The position numbers were made by a program, and so were the translations under genes. 64,000 nt of DNA from Mycolicibacter minnesotensis (GTDB lineage: Bacteria > Actinomycetota > Actinomycetes > Mycobacteriales > Mycobacteriaceae). The stretch lies in assembly GCF_010731755.1 (NCBI RefSeq), contig NZ_AP022589.1, positions 2,542,001 through 2,606,000 of the forward strand, in the 5' to 3' direction. Positions 47,036 through 56,905 of the stretch are shown here, piece by piece. Every line of letters starts with the position of its first letter. The stretch's first letter is position 1. The notes under the pieces are model-generated. The model saw only the letters and a program-made list of their open reading frames with translations, ran no database searches and was not told where the DNA came from.

Positions 47036-47757
47036 TGCACGGCACCAATTGCTGGTTGATGGGCCTGTCGTTCCTCTTGGGTCTGTTGTTGACCTTCGCC
47101 TTCACGATTCGGCGGGTCAATCGCGAGATGCCGGTCTCGGCGTCGTGGGGCGCCGCCGGTGCTGCCGGCGCCGCGGCGAGCGCACATACGACACCGATCC
47201 CGGCGCCCGGCACCGCCACCGGATCAGGATCGACCGCGAAACTCGCCGGTGGAACGCTGCCATCGGAGGCCGCGACCACCCAGATGGCAGTCGGCGGCGC
47301 ACCCTACGGCGTGGGTTCGGCACGCGCGGGAGCCGGTGGCGTCGGCCCGACCGGCTGGACGATCAAGGGCAACGAGGACTCGATGCTCTACCACACCACC
47401 GACAGTCCCTGGTACGGCCAGACGATCGCTGAGGTGTGGTTCGCCGAGGAAAGCGCTGCGCAGGCCGCCGGGTTCACTCGCTGGGACCAGGGCCGGGCCA
47501 AGGGCGGTACCGCGAACCTGGTCGGGGGAGTCGAGGAGGTGCCGCCGGGTCCCTACGGTCCCGGGTCGACCAAGGCCGGACCCGGTGGCAGCGGTCCGGT
47601 GGGGTGGACGGTCAAAGGCAACGAAGACTCGATGCTCTACCACGCTCCGGCCAGCCCCGCCTACGACGCGACCATCGCCGAGGTGTGGTTCAAAGACGAA
47701 CAGACCGCTGCGGCGGCCGGTTTCGCGCGATGGGACAGCTGGCGCAAGAAGAAGTGA
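47035..47757 (+). CDS. arfC: ArfC with duplicated C-terminal domain
   Basis: 240 residues from ATG 47035. An N-terminal membrane helix (LMGLSFLLGLLLTFAFTI), an Ala/Gly/Thr-rich linker, then two copies of one domain: GPTGWTIKGNEDSMLYH...AEVWFAEESAAQAAGFTRWD and GPVGWTVKGNEDSMLYH...AEVWFKDEQTAAAAGFARWD. Rv0901 of M. tuberculosis is shorter (175 residues as I recall) and probably has one. The WxxKGNxxSxxYHxP domain is of unknown function. Last gene of arfABC. Confidence 0.88.
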   Translation: MHGTNCWLMGLSFLLGLLLTFAFTIRRVNREMPVSASWGAAGAAGAAASAHTTPIPAPGTATGSGSTAKLAGGTLPSEAATTQMAVGGAPYGVGSARAGAGGVGPTGWTIKGNEDSMLYHTTDSPWYGQTIAEVWFAEESAAQAAGFTRWDQGRAKGGTANLVGGVEEVPPGPYGPGSTKAGPGGSGPVGWTVKGNEDSMLYHAPASPAYDATIAEVWFKDEQTAAAAGFARWDSWRKKK

Positions 47758-47774
47758 CGCGTCGAGCGGATCCC

Positions 47775-49118
47775 TCAGTGCGGGGGCGGCAGCTGCAGCA
47801 ATAGACGCACCCCACCCAGCGGGCTGTCCTCCAAAGTCGCTGTGCCGCCGTGCAACCCGGCTTGCTGAGCCACCAGTGCCAGCCCGAGCCCGGAACCAGA
47901 GTGCGAGGCGGTGGATCCACGGGAGAACCGCTCGAAAACGATACGGCGCTCTTCCTCGGGAATCCCGCCGCCGTTGTCGTCGACGGCGATCTCCACGCCG
48001 TCTCGTGACGTGACCGCGGACAACTGCACCTGCGTGGCCCCGCCGTGCTTGACGGCGTTGGCGATCGCGTTGTCCACCGCCAGCCGCAGGCCCGCGGGCA
48101 GCCCGACGATGATGCAGGTCGGCGACGGAACCAGCGAGACAGTGAGGTCGGGGAAGACCCGCATCGCATCGTGGGCCGCCCGGTCGAGCAGATCGGTGAT
48201 GTCGACCGGCACATGATCGTCGGAAGTGGACAGTTCGCCCTGCGCCAGTCGTTCCAGAGCCGACAGGGTCGCCTCGATCCGGGTCTGGGTGCGCACCATG
48301 TCGCTCAGAACTTCCTTGCGCCCCTCGTCGGGCAGGTCCAAGGTGGTCAGCACCTCGAGGTTGGTACGCATCGCGGTGAGCGGGGTACGTAGCTCATGGG
48401 AGGAGACCGCGGCGAAGTCCCGCGCAGACGCCAGTGCCTCCTGGGTGCGGTCGCGCTCCTTCCAGATCCGCTGCAGCATTCCGCGCATGGCTTCGGCGAT
48501 CTCCACGGCTTCGGTGGCACCGCGTACCTCGATCTCCGGACGTTCGTCTCCGGCGTCGATCGAGCGGGCCTGTTGCGCGAGCCGCCGCAGCGGCCGTACC
48601 GCGAATGCCGTCAGTAGCCAGCCCAGCAGCGCGGCCGCACCGATCGCGGCCGTGCAGAGCAGAAGCACCCTGCGATGCAGGTTGTTGGTGTCGGCGAGGG
48701 TGGCCTCATAGGTGGCGCCCACCGCCAGCGAACGTGGCCCCGGACCTGGGATGCCGACGGTCCGCACCCGGTAGAGCACGCCGTTGATCTCGGTGTCGGC
48801 ATAACCGGGCTCCAGCTCCGGCAGCACCACGGTGGAGTTCGACGTCACCTGGTTGGCGCGCCGCAGCGTGATCACCGCGTCGGTGGGGCCGGCCGACCGG
48901 GGCAGTTCACCCAGGCCGATCAGCGGGACCGTGAGACCTGCCGCCTCGTCGAGACGGCGGTCCAACCAGTACTTGCGGTCGTTGGTGATGCCCACCCAGA
49001 CGATGGCACCGATGATCACCGTCACGATCGCGGTCCCGATCGCGGTGGCCAGCATCACCCTGGTCCGCAGCGACGGCGTCCGGGCGAAGATGCGCCGCAG
49101 CAGCTTCATCACGTTCAT
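47775..49118 (-). CDS. prrB: Sensor histidine kinase PrrB
   Basis: 447 residues from ATG 49118 behind TGAGG; GTG 49130, overlapping the prrA stop, is an alternative. Two membrane helices flank a periplasmic sensor, followed by a HAMP region, the phospho-acceptor H-box in SSHELRTPLTAMRTNL, N-box VDNAIANAVKHGG, G1 DDNGGGIPEEE and G2 GSGLGLALVAQQAG. Autophosphorylates and passes phosphate to PrrA. In M. tuberculosis the system is essential and responds to early intracellular growth and nitrogen limitation. Confidence 0.95.
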   Translation of the reverse strand: MNVMKLLRRIFARTPSLRTRVMLATAIGTAIVTVIIGAIVWVGITNDRKYWLDRRLDEAAGLTVPLIGLGELPRSAGPTDAVITLRRANQVTSNSTVVLPELEPGYADTEINGVLYRVRTVGIPGPGPRSLAVGATYEATLADTNNLHRRVLLLCTAAIGAAALLGWLLTAFAVRPLRRLAQQARSIDAGDERPEIEVRGATEAVEIAEAMRGMLQRIWKERDRTQEALASARDFAAVSSHELRTPLTAMRTNLEVLTTLDLPDEGRKEVLSDMVRTQTRIEATLSALERLAQGELSTSDDHVPVDITDLLDRAAHDAMRVFPDLTVSLVPSPTCIIVGLPAGLRLAVDNAIANAVKHGGATQVQLSAVTSRDGVEIAVDDNGGGIPEEERRIVFERFSRGSTASHSGSGLGLALVAQQAGLHGGTATLEDSPLGGVRLLLQLPPPH

Positions 49119-49126
49119 GGTGGGCC

Positions 49127-49828
49127 TCACTGTGTTCGCAGGACGAAACCGACCCCGCGCACGGTGTGGAGCAGCCGCGGCGCGCCGCCGGCCTCCAGCT
49201 TGCGTCGCAGGTAGCCGATGAACACGTCGACGACGTTGGTGTCGGCGGCGAAGTCGTAACCCCAGACCAGCTCGAGGAGCTGCGCGCGGGACAACACCGC
49301 GGTCTTGTGCTCGGCGAGCACGGCCAGCAGGTCGAACTCACGCTTGGTCAGGTCCACGTCGACACCCTTGACCCGGGCGCGGCGCCCCGGGATGTCGACC
49401 TCCAGTGGACCTACCGTGATGGTCTCTGAAGAAGTACTGGCCGCCGACCCGCGCCGTCGCAGCATGGCCCGCACCCTGGCCACCAGCTCGGCCAGCACGA
49501 ATGGCTTGACCAGGTAGTCGTCTGCTCCGGCCTCCAACCCGGCAACCCGGTCATCGACTGAGCTGCGCGCCGACAGTACGCAGACCGGCACGTCGTCGCC
49601 CATCGCACGCAGCGCCGTCACCACGCTCACACCGTCGAGCACCGGCATGTTGATGTCGAGCACGATGGCGTCGGGCCGGGACTCCTTGGCGCTGCGCAAC
49701 GCCTCGGCACCGTCGGCCGCCGTCGCGACCTCGAAGCCGGACAGTCGCAGTCCGCGTTCCAGGGAGGCGAGTACGTCGGCGTCGTCGTCGACCACCAGTA
49801 CCCGGGGCGATGCTGCTGCGTTGTCCAT
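49127..49828 (-). CDS. prrA: Response regulator PrrA
   Basis: 233 residues, OmpR family. Receiver domain: [10 protein letters not shown] acidic cluster, phospho-acceptor Asp in IVLDINMP, and the conserved Lys in [10 protein letters not shown]. The C-terminal winged helix has the recognition region [35 protein letters not shown] at 49828. It precedes prrB on the same strand with a short gap. A 23-base direct repeat lies upstream. Confidence 0.95.
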   Translation of the reverse strand: MDNAAASPRVLVVDDDADVLASLERGLRLSGFEVATAADGAEALRSAKESRPDAIVLDINMPVLDGVSVVTALRAMGDDVPVCVLSARSSVDDRVAGLEAGADDYLVKPFVLAELVARVRAMLRRRGSAASTSSETITVGPLEVDIPGRRARVKGVDVDLTKREFDLLAVLAEHKTAVLSRAQLLELVWGYDFAADTNVVDVFIGYLRRKLEAGGAPRLLHTVRGVGFVLRTQ

Positions 49829-49870
49829 GGCGCCATTTTGCCTGAACGTGGGCACCAAGCGCGGGATACA

Positions 49871-49893
49871 CCGCGGGTCGGCGCCATCGATCT
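49871..49893. repeat. 23-bp direct repeat, copy 1
   Basis: CCGCGGGTCGGCGCCATCGATCT between the divergent prrA and ABC-exporter genes. The second identical copy lies 55 bases on. The copies include the palindrome GGCGCC and are 43 bases upstream of prrA and 12 bases upstream of the exporter start. Confidence 0.85.
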
Positions 49894-49925
49894 CGCGGCG
49901 ATCGCAAGCGCGACGAAGTCGGGCG

Positions 49926-49948
49926 CCGCGGGTCGGCGCCATCGATCT
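49926..49948. repeat. 23-bp direct repeat, copy 2
   Basis: Second perfect copy of the prrA-exporter repeat, 55 bases from copy 1 (start to start). It may be a tandem operator for a regulator of the divergent pair or a trace of the insertion of the exporter genes. Confidence 0.85.
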
Positions 49949-49960
49949 AGGGTCGACTGC

Positions 49961-51742
49961 GTGAAATCGGCTTCCGCGCTGCGCAGCCTGCTGCCTTACT
50001 TGCGCCCCTATCGGGCGCGGTGGATCACGATGGTGACCGTCGCCGTGCTCAGCCTGGGGGTCACCGTGGTGATCCCGCTGATGACCAAGGCCGTCATCGA
50101 CGGTCCGGTGGCGCACCGTGATCAGCCCGGCCTGTGGGTCTTGGGCATGGCGGCCACCGCGCTCGGTGTCGTGGAGGCGGTCCTGTGGTTTGTGCGGCGC
50201 TGGCTGATCGCCCACGGCACCATGGGCGTGGAAGCCGATATCCGCAAAGACCTCTACGCCCGGCTTCAGCTGCTGCCGATGACGTTCCACGGCCGCTGGC
50301 AGTCCGGCCAGCTGTTGTCGCGGATCATGAACGACCTGGCCGCCGTCCGGCGCTTCTTGTCCTTTGTGGCGGTGTTTCTGGTGCTCAACGCCCTGCAGAT
50401 CATCACGGTCTCGACCATCCTGGTAGTGCTCTACTGGCCGCTCGGCGTGGTGGTGTGCCTGTCGCTGGTCCCGGTCATGCTGGCCGTGCAGCATTTTCAG
50501 CGCCAGTACACCCTGCTGTCGCGGCGGGCGCAGGACCAGGCCGGCCAGGTGGCCACACAGGTAGAGGAATCCGCTGCGGGCCTGCGCACCGTCAAGGCGT
50601 TCGGTCGTGAAGACCATGTGTTCGCTCGCTTCGACCATCAGGCCAAGACCCTGCATGACCTCGGTGTCGACAAGGTAGTGGTGTCGTCAAAGTTCTGGAC
50701 GCTGCTGGAGGTGATCCCGAATTTCACCTTGATCCTGGTGGTGGCGGGCGGGGCGTACGCCGCGGGACATCACCTGGTCACGCTGGGCACCTTGGTCGCC
50801 TTCGTCACCTTGATGCTGTCGCTGATCTGGCCGCTGTCGGCGCTGGGCTTCCTGCTGTCGGCCACCCAAGAAGCGATGACCGCCGCCGACCGGATCACCG
50901 AGATCTTCCACGCCCCCGTCGAGATCACCGACGGCGAGGATCCGTCGCCGCCGTCGGGCCGGTTGGAGCTGCGTGACGTCGGGTTCCGTTTCGCCACTGC
51001 CGGGGTGGACGCCCCGTGGGTGTTGCGCGGCGTCAATCTGACCATCGAGGCTGGTGAGACGGTCGCCTTGGTGGGCGCCACCGGATCCGGGAAGTCTGTG
51101 CTGGCGATGCTTTTGTCGCGGCTCTACGACGTCAGTGCGGGCCAGATCATGATCGGCGGGCGCGACATCCGTTCGTTGACGTTGCCGGCATTGCGTTCGG
51201 CGGTCATCACCGCCTTCGACGACCCCACCCTGTTCTCGATGTCGGTGGCCGAGAACCTGCGGCTGGGTCGGCCCGATGCCGACGACATGGATCTGGCGCG
51301 CGCCCTGGACGTCGCGTCAGCGAACTTCGTCTACGAGCTACCCGAGGGGCTGGAGACTCGGATCGGCGAACAGGGCATGAGCCTTTCGGGTGGACAGCGG
51401 CAACGGCTTTCGCTGGCCCGGGCACTGGTAGCCGCGCCGACGATCCTGGTTCTCGATGACACCCTGTCGGCGTTGGACGTGCACACCGAGGCGGCGGTCA
51501 CTGCGGCGCTGCGGCGGGTGTTGCGGGACGCAGCCGCACCCATTACCGCGCTGGTGGTGGCCAACCGGGCCTCCACGGTGGCGTTGGCCGATCGGGTGGC
51601 GCTGATCGAGGACGGCACCATCACCGCGGTCGGCACGCATGCCGAGCTGCTGGCCGGGGTGCCGCGGTACCGCAACCTCCTGGCCGCCGACGACGAGCTC
51701 GACGACGGTGCCGAGCACCTCGTCGAGTGGGTGCGACGGTGA
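49961..51742 (+). CDS. ABC exporter half-transporter with degenerate ATPase site
   Basis: 593 residues from GTG 49961: six membrane helices (1-310) and an ATPase domain. Walker A GATGSGKS and signature LSGGQRQRL are canonical. The catalytic Glu after Walker B is Asp ([11 protein letters not shown]), the switch His is Asn (VVANRAST), and the Q-loop reads AFDDPTLFS. This is the pattern of the subunit with the non-hydrolysing site in heterodimeric exporters (TM287/288, BmrCD). It overlaps the partner gene by four bases. The substrate is unknown. Confidence 0.92.
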   Translation: MKSASALRSLLPYLRPYRARWITMVTVAVLSLGVTVVIPLMTKAVIDGPVAHRDQPGLWVLGMAATALGVVEAVLWFVRRWLIAHGTMGVEADIRKDLYARLQLLPMTFHGRWQSGQLLSRIMNDLAAVRRFLSFVAVFLVLNALQIITVSTILVVLYWPLGVVVCLSLVPVMLAVQHFQRQYTLLSRRAQDQAGQVATQVEESAAGLRTVKAFGREDHVFARFDHQAKTLHDLGVDKVVVSSKFWTLLEVIPNFTLILVVAGGAYAAGHHLVTLGTLVAFVTLMLSLIWPLSALGFLLSATQEAMTAADRITEIFHAPVEITDGEDPSPPSGRLELRDVGFRFATAGVDAPWVLRGVNLTIEAGETVALVGATGSGKSVLAMLLSRLYDVSAGQIMIGGRDIRSLTLPALRSAVITAFDDPTLFSMSVAENLRLGRPDADDMDLARALDVASANFVYELPEGLETRIGEQGMSLSGGQRQRLSLARALVAAPTILVLDDTLSALDVHTEAAVTAALRRVLRDAAAPITALVVANRASTVALADRVALIEDGTITAVGTHAELLAGVPRYRNLLAADDELDDGAEHLVEWVRR

Positions 51743-53505
51743 CGGCGCAGCCGGGCCGGGCCGCGGCGCGGGCCCTGTTGTGGTCATTGCTGCGTCCCTA
51801 TCGTGGCGCGGTAGGGCTGCTGGCGGTGGTGGTCATCGCCGAGAACGCTGCCCGGCTGGCGGTGCCGCTACTGGCGCAGCGCGGTATCGACCGGGGCATC
51901 CCGCCGATCGCCGCGGACGGCTCCGTCCACCAGCTGGGCGTCATCGTGGTCGCACTGGTGGTCGTCGTGCTCACGCAGTCGGGCACCCGAATGCTGTTTC
52001 TGCAGTGGTCGGGCAGGATCGGGCAGCGGGTGCTGCTGGAGTTGCGGCGACGGGTGTTCCGGCATTTTCAGCGGCTCGACGTCCAGTTTCACGAGCGCTA
52101 CACCTCGGGCCGGGTGGTCAGCAGGTTGACCAATGACGTTGACGCCATTCAAGAGATGCTGCTGTCCGGATTCGATGGGCTGGTCGGTTCGGCGCTGACC
52201 ATGGCCGGCACCGCGGTGCTGTTGGTCGTGCTGGACTGGCGACTGGGGCTGATGTGCTTGACCGCTTTCCCGGCCCTGGTCATCCTGCTGCGGTGGTTCC
52301 AGGCCGAGTCGGCCAAGACCTACACCGCGGTCCGTGAGCATGCGGCACAGGTGATCGTGCAGTTCACCGAGACCATGACCGGAATCAAGGCTGTACAGGC
52401 CTATCGCCGGGAAGCCCGCAATCAGCAGATCTTTGCCCGCGTCGCCGACCGCTACCGCGTGGTCAATGAGAAGGCCTTCAAGCTGGTCGCGATCTTCAGC
52501 CCCGGGGTGAAATTGGTCGGCAACCTCACCACCGGTGTGGTGCTGCTGTACGGGGGATGGCGAGTCCTGCACGGGCACATGACTATCGGGACGTTCACCG
52601 CATTCCTGCTCTACCTGCGGATGTTTTTCGATCCGATGCAGGACATCAGCCAGTTTCTCAACATGTTCTCCTCGGCCAGCTCGGCGTTGGAGAAATTGGC
52701 CGGAGTACTGGCCGAAACGCCGGCCGTCACTGACCCGCCCGCCTCGGAGCCCTCGCTCCAGGCTGACGTGCGCGGTGAGATCGCTTTGTGTGACGTGCAT
52801 TTCGGCTATCGAGGCGGCCAATCGGTGCTGCCCGGGCTGTCCGTGAACATCCCAGCCGGCCAGACCGTGGCGCTGGTGGGCAGCACCGGCGCAGGCAAGT
52901 CCACCATCGCCAAACTGATAGCCCGGTTCTACGACCCGGTGTCAGGAGCGGTCACTCTCGACGGCGTCGACCTACGTGCGCTCACCCAGACTGTTTTGCG
53001 TCAGCACGTGGTGATGGTCACGCAGGAGAACTTCCTGTTCAGCGGGACGGTGGCCGACAACATCCGGTTCGGCCGGCCCAGTGCGACCGACGCCGAGGTG
53101 GTTGCCGCTGCCACCCAGGTGGGCGCCGACGCATTCATCACCGCCCTGCCGGACGGCTACGACACCGACGTCGCCAAGCGCGGCGGGCGGCTCTCGGCCG
53201 GGCAACGCCAGCTGATCGCGTTCGCACGTGCGTTCCTCGCAGACCCGGCCGTGCTGATCCTCGACGAGGCGACATCCTCGTTGGACATTCCGGGTGAGCG
53301 GATGGTGCAGAAGGCGTTGCGCAGCGTGCTGGCCCAGCGGACCGCACTGGTGATCGCCCACCGGCTCTCGACGGTTGAGATCGCCGACCGGGTTCTGGTG
53401 ATCGAAGACGGGCGGATCGTCGAAGACGGGCCGCCGGCCGACCTGATCCGGGCTGAGGGGCACTACGCGGCGCTGCACGACGCCTGGCTGCGTTCGCTGG
53501 CCTAG
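51739..53505 (+). CDS. ABC exporter half-transporter, catalytically competent partner
   Basis: 588 residues from GTG 51739 (GTGA overlap with the first subunit). Six membrane helices, then Walker A GSTGAGKST, Q-loop VTQENFLFS, Walker B with catalytic Glu (LILDEATSSLD) and H-loop AHRLST. The signature is LSAGQ rather than LSGGQ, so it completes the degenerate composite site with subunit one, while its own Walker motifs form the active site. Likely a multidrug or lipid-linked exporter. Confidence 0.93.
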   Translation: MTAQPGRAAARALLWSLLRPYRGAVGLLAVVVIAENAARLAVPLLAQRGIDRGIPPIAADGSVHQLGVIVVALVVVVLTQSGTRMLFLQWSGRIGQRVLLELRRRVFRHFQRLDVQFHERYTSGRVVSRLTNDVDAIQEMLLSGFDGLVGSALTMAGTAVLLVVLDWRLGLMCLTAFPALVILLRWFQAESAKTYTAVREHAAQVIVQFTETMTGIKAVQAYRREARNQQIFARVADRYRVVNEKAFKLVAIFSPGVKLVGNLTTGVVLLYGGWRVLHGHMTIGTFTAFLLYLRMFFDPMQDISQFLNMFSSASSALEKLAGVLAETPAVTDPPASEPSLQADVRGEIALCDVHFGYRGGQSVLPGLSVNIPAGQTVALVGSTGAGKSTIAKLIARFYDPVSGAVTLDGVDLRALTQTVLRQHVVMVTQENFLFSGTVADNIRFGRPSATDAEVVAAATQVGADAFITALPDGYDTDVAKRGGRLSAGQRQLIAFARAFLADPAVLILDEATSSLDIPGERMVQKALRSVLAQRTALVIAHRLSTVEIADRVLVIEDGRIVEDGPPADLIRAEGHYAALHDAWLRSLA

Positions 53506-53699
53506 ACCGGTCCAACGCGGGCCCGCGGAGTTAAATCCAGGCGAATTTTAATCAACGACGTGCGGAAATCGGCAGGTCGACTGCAAAGATCCTGCAAACA
53601 AAGGTTTCTGGGACCTCACTGTGCACTTAGGCTTTGCCGCGTGATCGTCTCATCGAACGTTAAGCCAGCCGGATCCGGCGCGGCCGCCCAGGCAGCGGC

Positions 53700-54545
53700 G
53701 TGATCGGCTCACAGGGTTTGGCGTTGGCCTCGGCCACCAGCTTCGGGATCAGCGACTTCGTCGGTGGTGTCGCGTCCCGGCGTGTCGCGGCCTTGCGGGT
53801 GGTCTTGGTGTCGACCCCGGTCTCAATGGTGATGTTGGGTGGGCTGGCCCTGATCGGTGGCGGACGGATCACGACCGGCGCGGTGATCCTGGGCATGCTC
53901 GGTGGGCTCAGCCAGGCGCTGGGCATCTGGTGGTTCTACGCGGCCATGGCTGCGGGCCCGATCTCGGTGGTGTCGCCGCTGGCCGCCGTGGTCGATGCCA
54001 GCGTGCCGGTCTGCGTCGGTCGGTTCCTGGGGGAGCGGCCCGGACTGCTCGCCAGTGCCGGCATCGCGGTGGCACTGGGCGCGGTGGTGCTGATCAGTTG
54101 GCACGCAGGCGAAGACGGCATCAAGCGGCCGGGCCTCAACCGTCGCGTGATCTGGCTGACCGTCGCTTCGGGGATGGCGCTGGGGCTGAACTTCGTCTTC
54201 TTGGATCGCACTCCCTCGGACGCCGGGCTGTGGCCGCTGCTGTTCGCGCGCGCGGCCGCCACCGTCTTGGTGGTCGTCGTCGCGGCCGCCAGCCGCAATC
54301 TTCGGGCCCCCACGGGCACGCCGCTGCGGCTCGCGTTCCTGATCGCCCTGCTGGACACCGCCGCCAACGTCACCATGCTGTTCGCCTTGCAGCTCTCGCT
54401 GCTGTCGTTGGCCAGCGTGCTGATCTCGCTGTACCCGGCGGCCACGGTGTTCTTGGCGGTGGCCGTGCTGCGGGAGCGGGTACGTCCTCGCCAGGTGGCG
54501 GGGATGGTGCTGGCGGCCGTCGCGGTCGCCATGATCACCGGGTAG
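53700..54545 (+). CDS. EamA/DMT-family transporter
   Basis: 281 residues with ten predicted membrane helices in two EamA repeats: LASATSFGISDFVGGVASRR at the start and YPAATVFLAVAVLRERVRPRQVAGMVLAAVAVAMI at the end. Drug/metabolite exporter family. GTG start at 53700 with no strong ribosome site. The 194-base gap before it shows no gene. It ends beside a 13-bp inverted repeat shared with accD3. Confidence 0.85.
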   Translation: MIGSQGLALASATSFGISDFVGGVASRRVAALRVVLVSTPVSMVMLGGLALIGGGRITTGAVILGMLGGLSQALGIWWFYAAMAAGPISVVSPLAAVVDASVPVCVGRFLGERPGLLASAGIAVALGAVVLISWHAGEDGIKRPGLNRRVIWLTVASGMALGLNFVFLDRTPSDAGLWPLLFARAAATVLVVVVAAASRNLRAPTGTPLRLAFLIALLDTAANVTMLFALQLSLLSLASVLISLYPAATVFLAVAVLRERVRPRQVAGMVLAAVAVAMITG

Positions 54546-54573
54546 CAGCTCGGGTCTGTAACGACCGCCGAAA

Positions 54574-54620
54574 CCGACGTTTTGCAGGCCGCTACCCGCA
54601 CTTTCACTGCAAAACGTCGG
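54574..54620. terminator. Inverted repeat between convergent EamA and accD3 genes
   Basis: Perfect 13-bp arms CCGACGTTTTGCA (54574-54586) and TGCAAAACGTCGG (54608-54620), 21 bases apart. The right arm includes the last codons of accD3. A bidirectional terminator is the simplest role, but the long loop and location in coding sequence are odd. Confidence 0.55.
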
Positions 54621-56070
54621 GCTCGGCGAGATTGGGCAACCCGATTCGGCGATAGCGCTGCAACCGGGCCGCCATCCGTTGCTCCGCCGGGACGCCGCGC
54701 AGCCCATGCAGCTCGACGGCGATCGCCTGCGCCATGCGCTTGGTGAAGTCGATCGGTTCTTCGGCCGCATCCGGATGCTCGCCGACGATCACGTCCACGA
54801 TGCCGTCGGCCCGCAGATCGGCCGAGCGAATACCCTGCGCGGCCGAGAGCTCCGCGGCGTGCCCGGTGTCGCGGAACACGATGGCGCTGGCACCCTCGGG
54901 CGGCAGCGGTGCCAGCCAACCGTGCAGTGCGGCCAGCACTCGATCCGCCGGCACCATGGCCAACGCCGGACCACCACTGCCCTGACCGAGCAGCACCGAC
55001 ACCGTCGGCACCTCGAGCGTGACCAGCTCGGCCAGACAAGCCGCGATCTGGGATGCCAGTCCGCCCTGCTCGGCCTCCACCGACAGCGCCGGGCCGGGTG
55101 TGTCGATGATCAGCACCAGCGGCAGTCGCAGTCCCGCCGCCAGCGCCATGCCGCGACGTGCGTCGCGCAGCGCCACCGGGTCGGTCAGGCGATCTGCCCC
55201 GCGAAGCTGCCCCAACACCACGGCGGGCTGACCGCCGAACCGGGCCAACGCCAGCACGATGGTGGCACCGCGATCGGTGCTGCCGGTGCCGGACAGGAAG
55301 ACCCGTTCGGTGGCGCCGTGGCGCAGCAGAAATCCCGCGCCCGGTCGATCGGGGCGCCGCGACGCGCACACCGAGTCCCATGCCGGCACGTCGGGAATGA
55401 GCTCGGCGGGCGGTGCCGCAGGTGCAGAGCCGGGGTCGTCGAGCATCACCTTCAGCGCCCGCGCGCAGGTGCGGCGCAGCCACTTCAGCGGGATGACCCC
55501 GTCGATCACCCCGTAGGCCTGCAGGTTCTCGGCGGTCTGGACGCCCGGCGGGAACGGGGCACCGTAGAGCTGTTCGTAGACCCGCGGCCCCAGGAACCCC
55601 ACCAGCGCCCCGGGTTCGGCCAGCGTGACGTGCCCCAGCGACCCCCAGGAGGCGAACACCCCGCCGGTGGTGGGATGGCGCAGATACACCAGGTAGGGCA
55701 GGTGCGCCCGCTTGTGCAGCTCGACCGCGGCGGCGATCTTGACCATCTGCAGGAACGCGACGGTGCCCTCCTGCATCCGGGTGCCGCCCGAACTCGGCGA
55801 TGCCAGCAGCGGCAGTCGTTCGGCGGTGGCCCGCTGGATCGCGGCGGTGATCCGCTCGGCGGCCGCCACCCCGATCGAGCCCGCGAGGAAGTCGAAGTCA
55901 CTGGCGATCACCGCGACCCTGCGGCCATTGATCCGGCCTTCGCCGGTGAGGACGGCCTCGTCGCGGCCGCTGGCAGCCCGGGCGGCGGCCAGCTCGGCGG
56001 CATATTCGTCACTGACCGGCACGGTCAGCGGCGCGGTGTCCCAACTGAGGAACGAGCCGCGATCCAGCAT
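54604..56070 (-). CDS. accD3: Acyl-CoA carboxylase carboxyltransferase AccD3-like
   Basis: 488 residues with both halves of the crotonase-fold carboxyltransferase: the N-terminal half has [18 protein letters not shown] and [19 protein letters not shown]; the C-terminal half has [30 protein letters not shown] and [12 protein letters not shown]. Rv0904c. Transfers carboxyl from biotin to acyl-CoA. Similarity to known homologues ([12 protein letters not shown]) extends just above ATG 56070, but no in-frame start exists there. Divergent from echA6. Confidence 0.9.
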   Translation of the reverse strand: MLDRGSFLSWDTAPLTVPVSDEYAAELAAARAASGRDEAVLTGEGRINGRRVAVIASDFDFLAGSIGVAAAERITAAIQRATAERLPLLASPSSGGTRMQEGTVAFLQMVKIAAAVELHKRAHLPYLVYLRHPTTGGVFASWGSLGHVTLAEPGALVGFLGPRVYEQLYGAPFPPGVQTAENLQAYGVIDGVIPLKWLRRTCARALKVMLDDPGSAPAAPPAELIPDVPAWDSVCASRRPDRPGAGFLLRHGATERVFLSGTGSTDRGATIVLALARFGGQPAVVLGQLRGADRLTDPVALRDARRGMALAAGLRLPLVLIIDTPGPALSVEAEQGGLASQIAACLAELVTLEVPTVSVLLGQGSGGPALAMVPADRVLAALHGWLAPLPPEGASAIVFRDTGHAAELSAAQGIRSADLRADGIVDVIVGEHPDAAEEPIDFTKRMAQAIAVELHGLRGVPAEQRMAARLQRYRRIGLPNLAEPDVLQ

Positions 56071-56132
56071 GGCTTCGCGCAGTTCATCGGCCCCGGTCCG
56101 CTCACAGATCGAGGCTAATAGGCTGGGATCTC

Positions 56133-56864
56133 ATGATCGGTGTTACCCGCGATGAAGCAGTCACGACCATCGAGCTGCAGCGCCCCGAGCGCCGCAACGC
56201 GTTGAACTCCCAGCTCGTCACCGAGTTGCGGGAGGCGGTCTTGGACGCCGCCACCCATGACGTCCGCGCGATCGTGCTGACCGGGCAGGGCACGGTGTTC
56301 TGCGCCGGCGCGGACCTGTCGGGTGACGCGTTCGCCGCCGACTACCCCGACAAGCTGGTCGCCCTGCACCAGAGCATCGCCGACGTCCCGGTGCCGGTGA
56401 TCGGCGCCATCAACGGGGCCGCGATCGGCGCCGGCCTGCAATTGGCGATGGTCTGCGATCTGCGGGTGGTGGCCCCCGAGGCCTTCTTCCAGTTCCCGGT
56501 GGCTAAGTACGGTCTGGCGCTGGACAACTGGAGCATCCGGCGACTGACCTCACTGGTCGGTTATGGGCGGGCCCGGGCGATGATGCTGACCGCGGAGAAG
56601 CTGCCGGCCGATGAGGCACTGCTAACCGGTATGGCCAACCGGCTGGGCACCGTCGCCGACGCGCAGGCCTGGGCGCACGAGATCGCCGGGCTGGCGCCGC
56701 TGGCACTGCAGCACGCCAAGCGGGTGCTCAACGACGATGGCGCCTTCGAGGAACAGCAGCCGGTGCACAAGGAGCTGTTCGACAAGGCCTGGAGTTCCCA
56801 AGACGTCATCGAGGCCCAGGTGGCGCGCGTGGAGAAGCGACCGCCGAAGTTCCAGGGAGCCTAA
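56133..56864 (+). CDS. echA6: Enoyl-CoA hydratase-family EchA6
   Basis: 243 residues of crotonase fold: [11 protein letters not shown] and [21 protein letters not shown] form the CoA and oxyanion pocket. The usual catalytic Glu positions are not evident, as in M. tuberculosis EchA6, which binds long-chain acyl-CoA for mycolic-acid synthesis without hydratase activity. Adjacent to accD3 as in Rv0904c-Rv0905. Confidence 0.92.
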   Translation: MIGVTRDEAVTTIELQRPERRNALNSQLVTELREAVLDAATHDVRAIVLTGQGTVFCAGADLSGDAFAADYPDKLVALHQSIADVPVPVIGAINGAAIGAGLQLAMVCDLRVVAPEAFFQFPVAKYGLALDNWSIRRLTSLVGYGRARAMMLTAEKLPADEALLTGMANRLGTVADAQAWAHEIAGLAPLALQHAKRVLNDDGAFEEQQPVHKELFDKAWSSQDVIEAQVARVEKRPPKFQGA

Positions 56865-56905
56865 ACGCGACGGAGCCCGCGGGCCGCCACCCTAGACTCG
56901 TGGTC

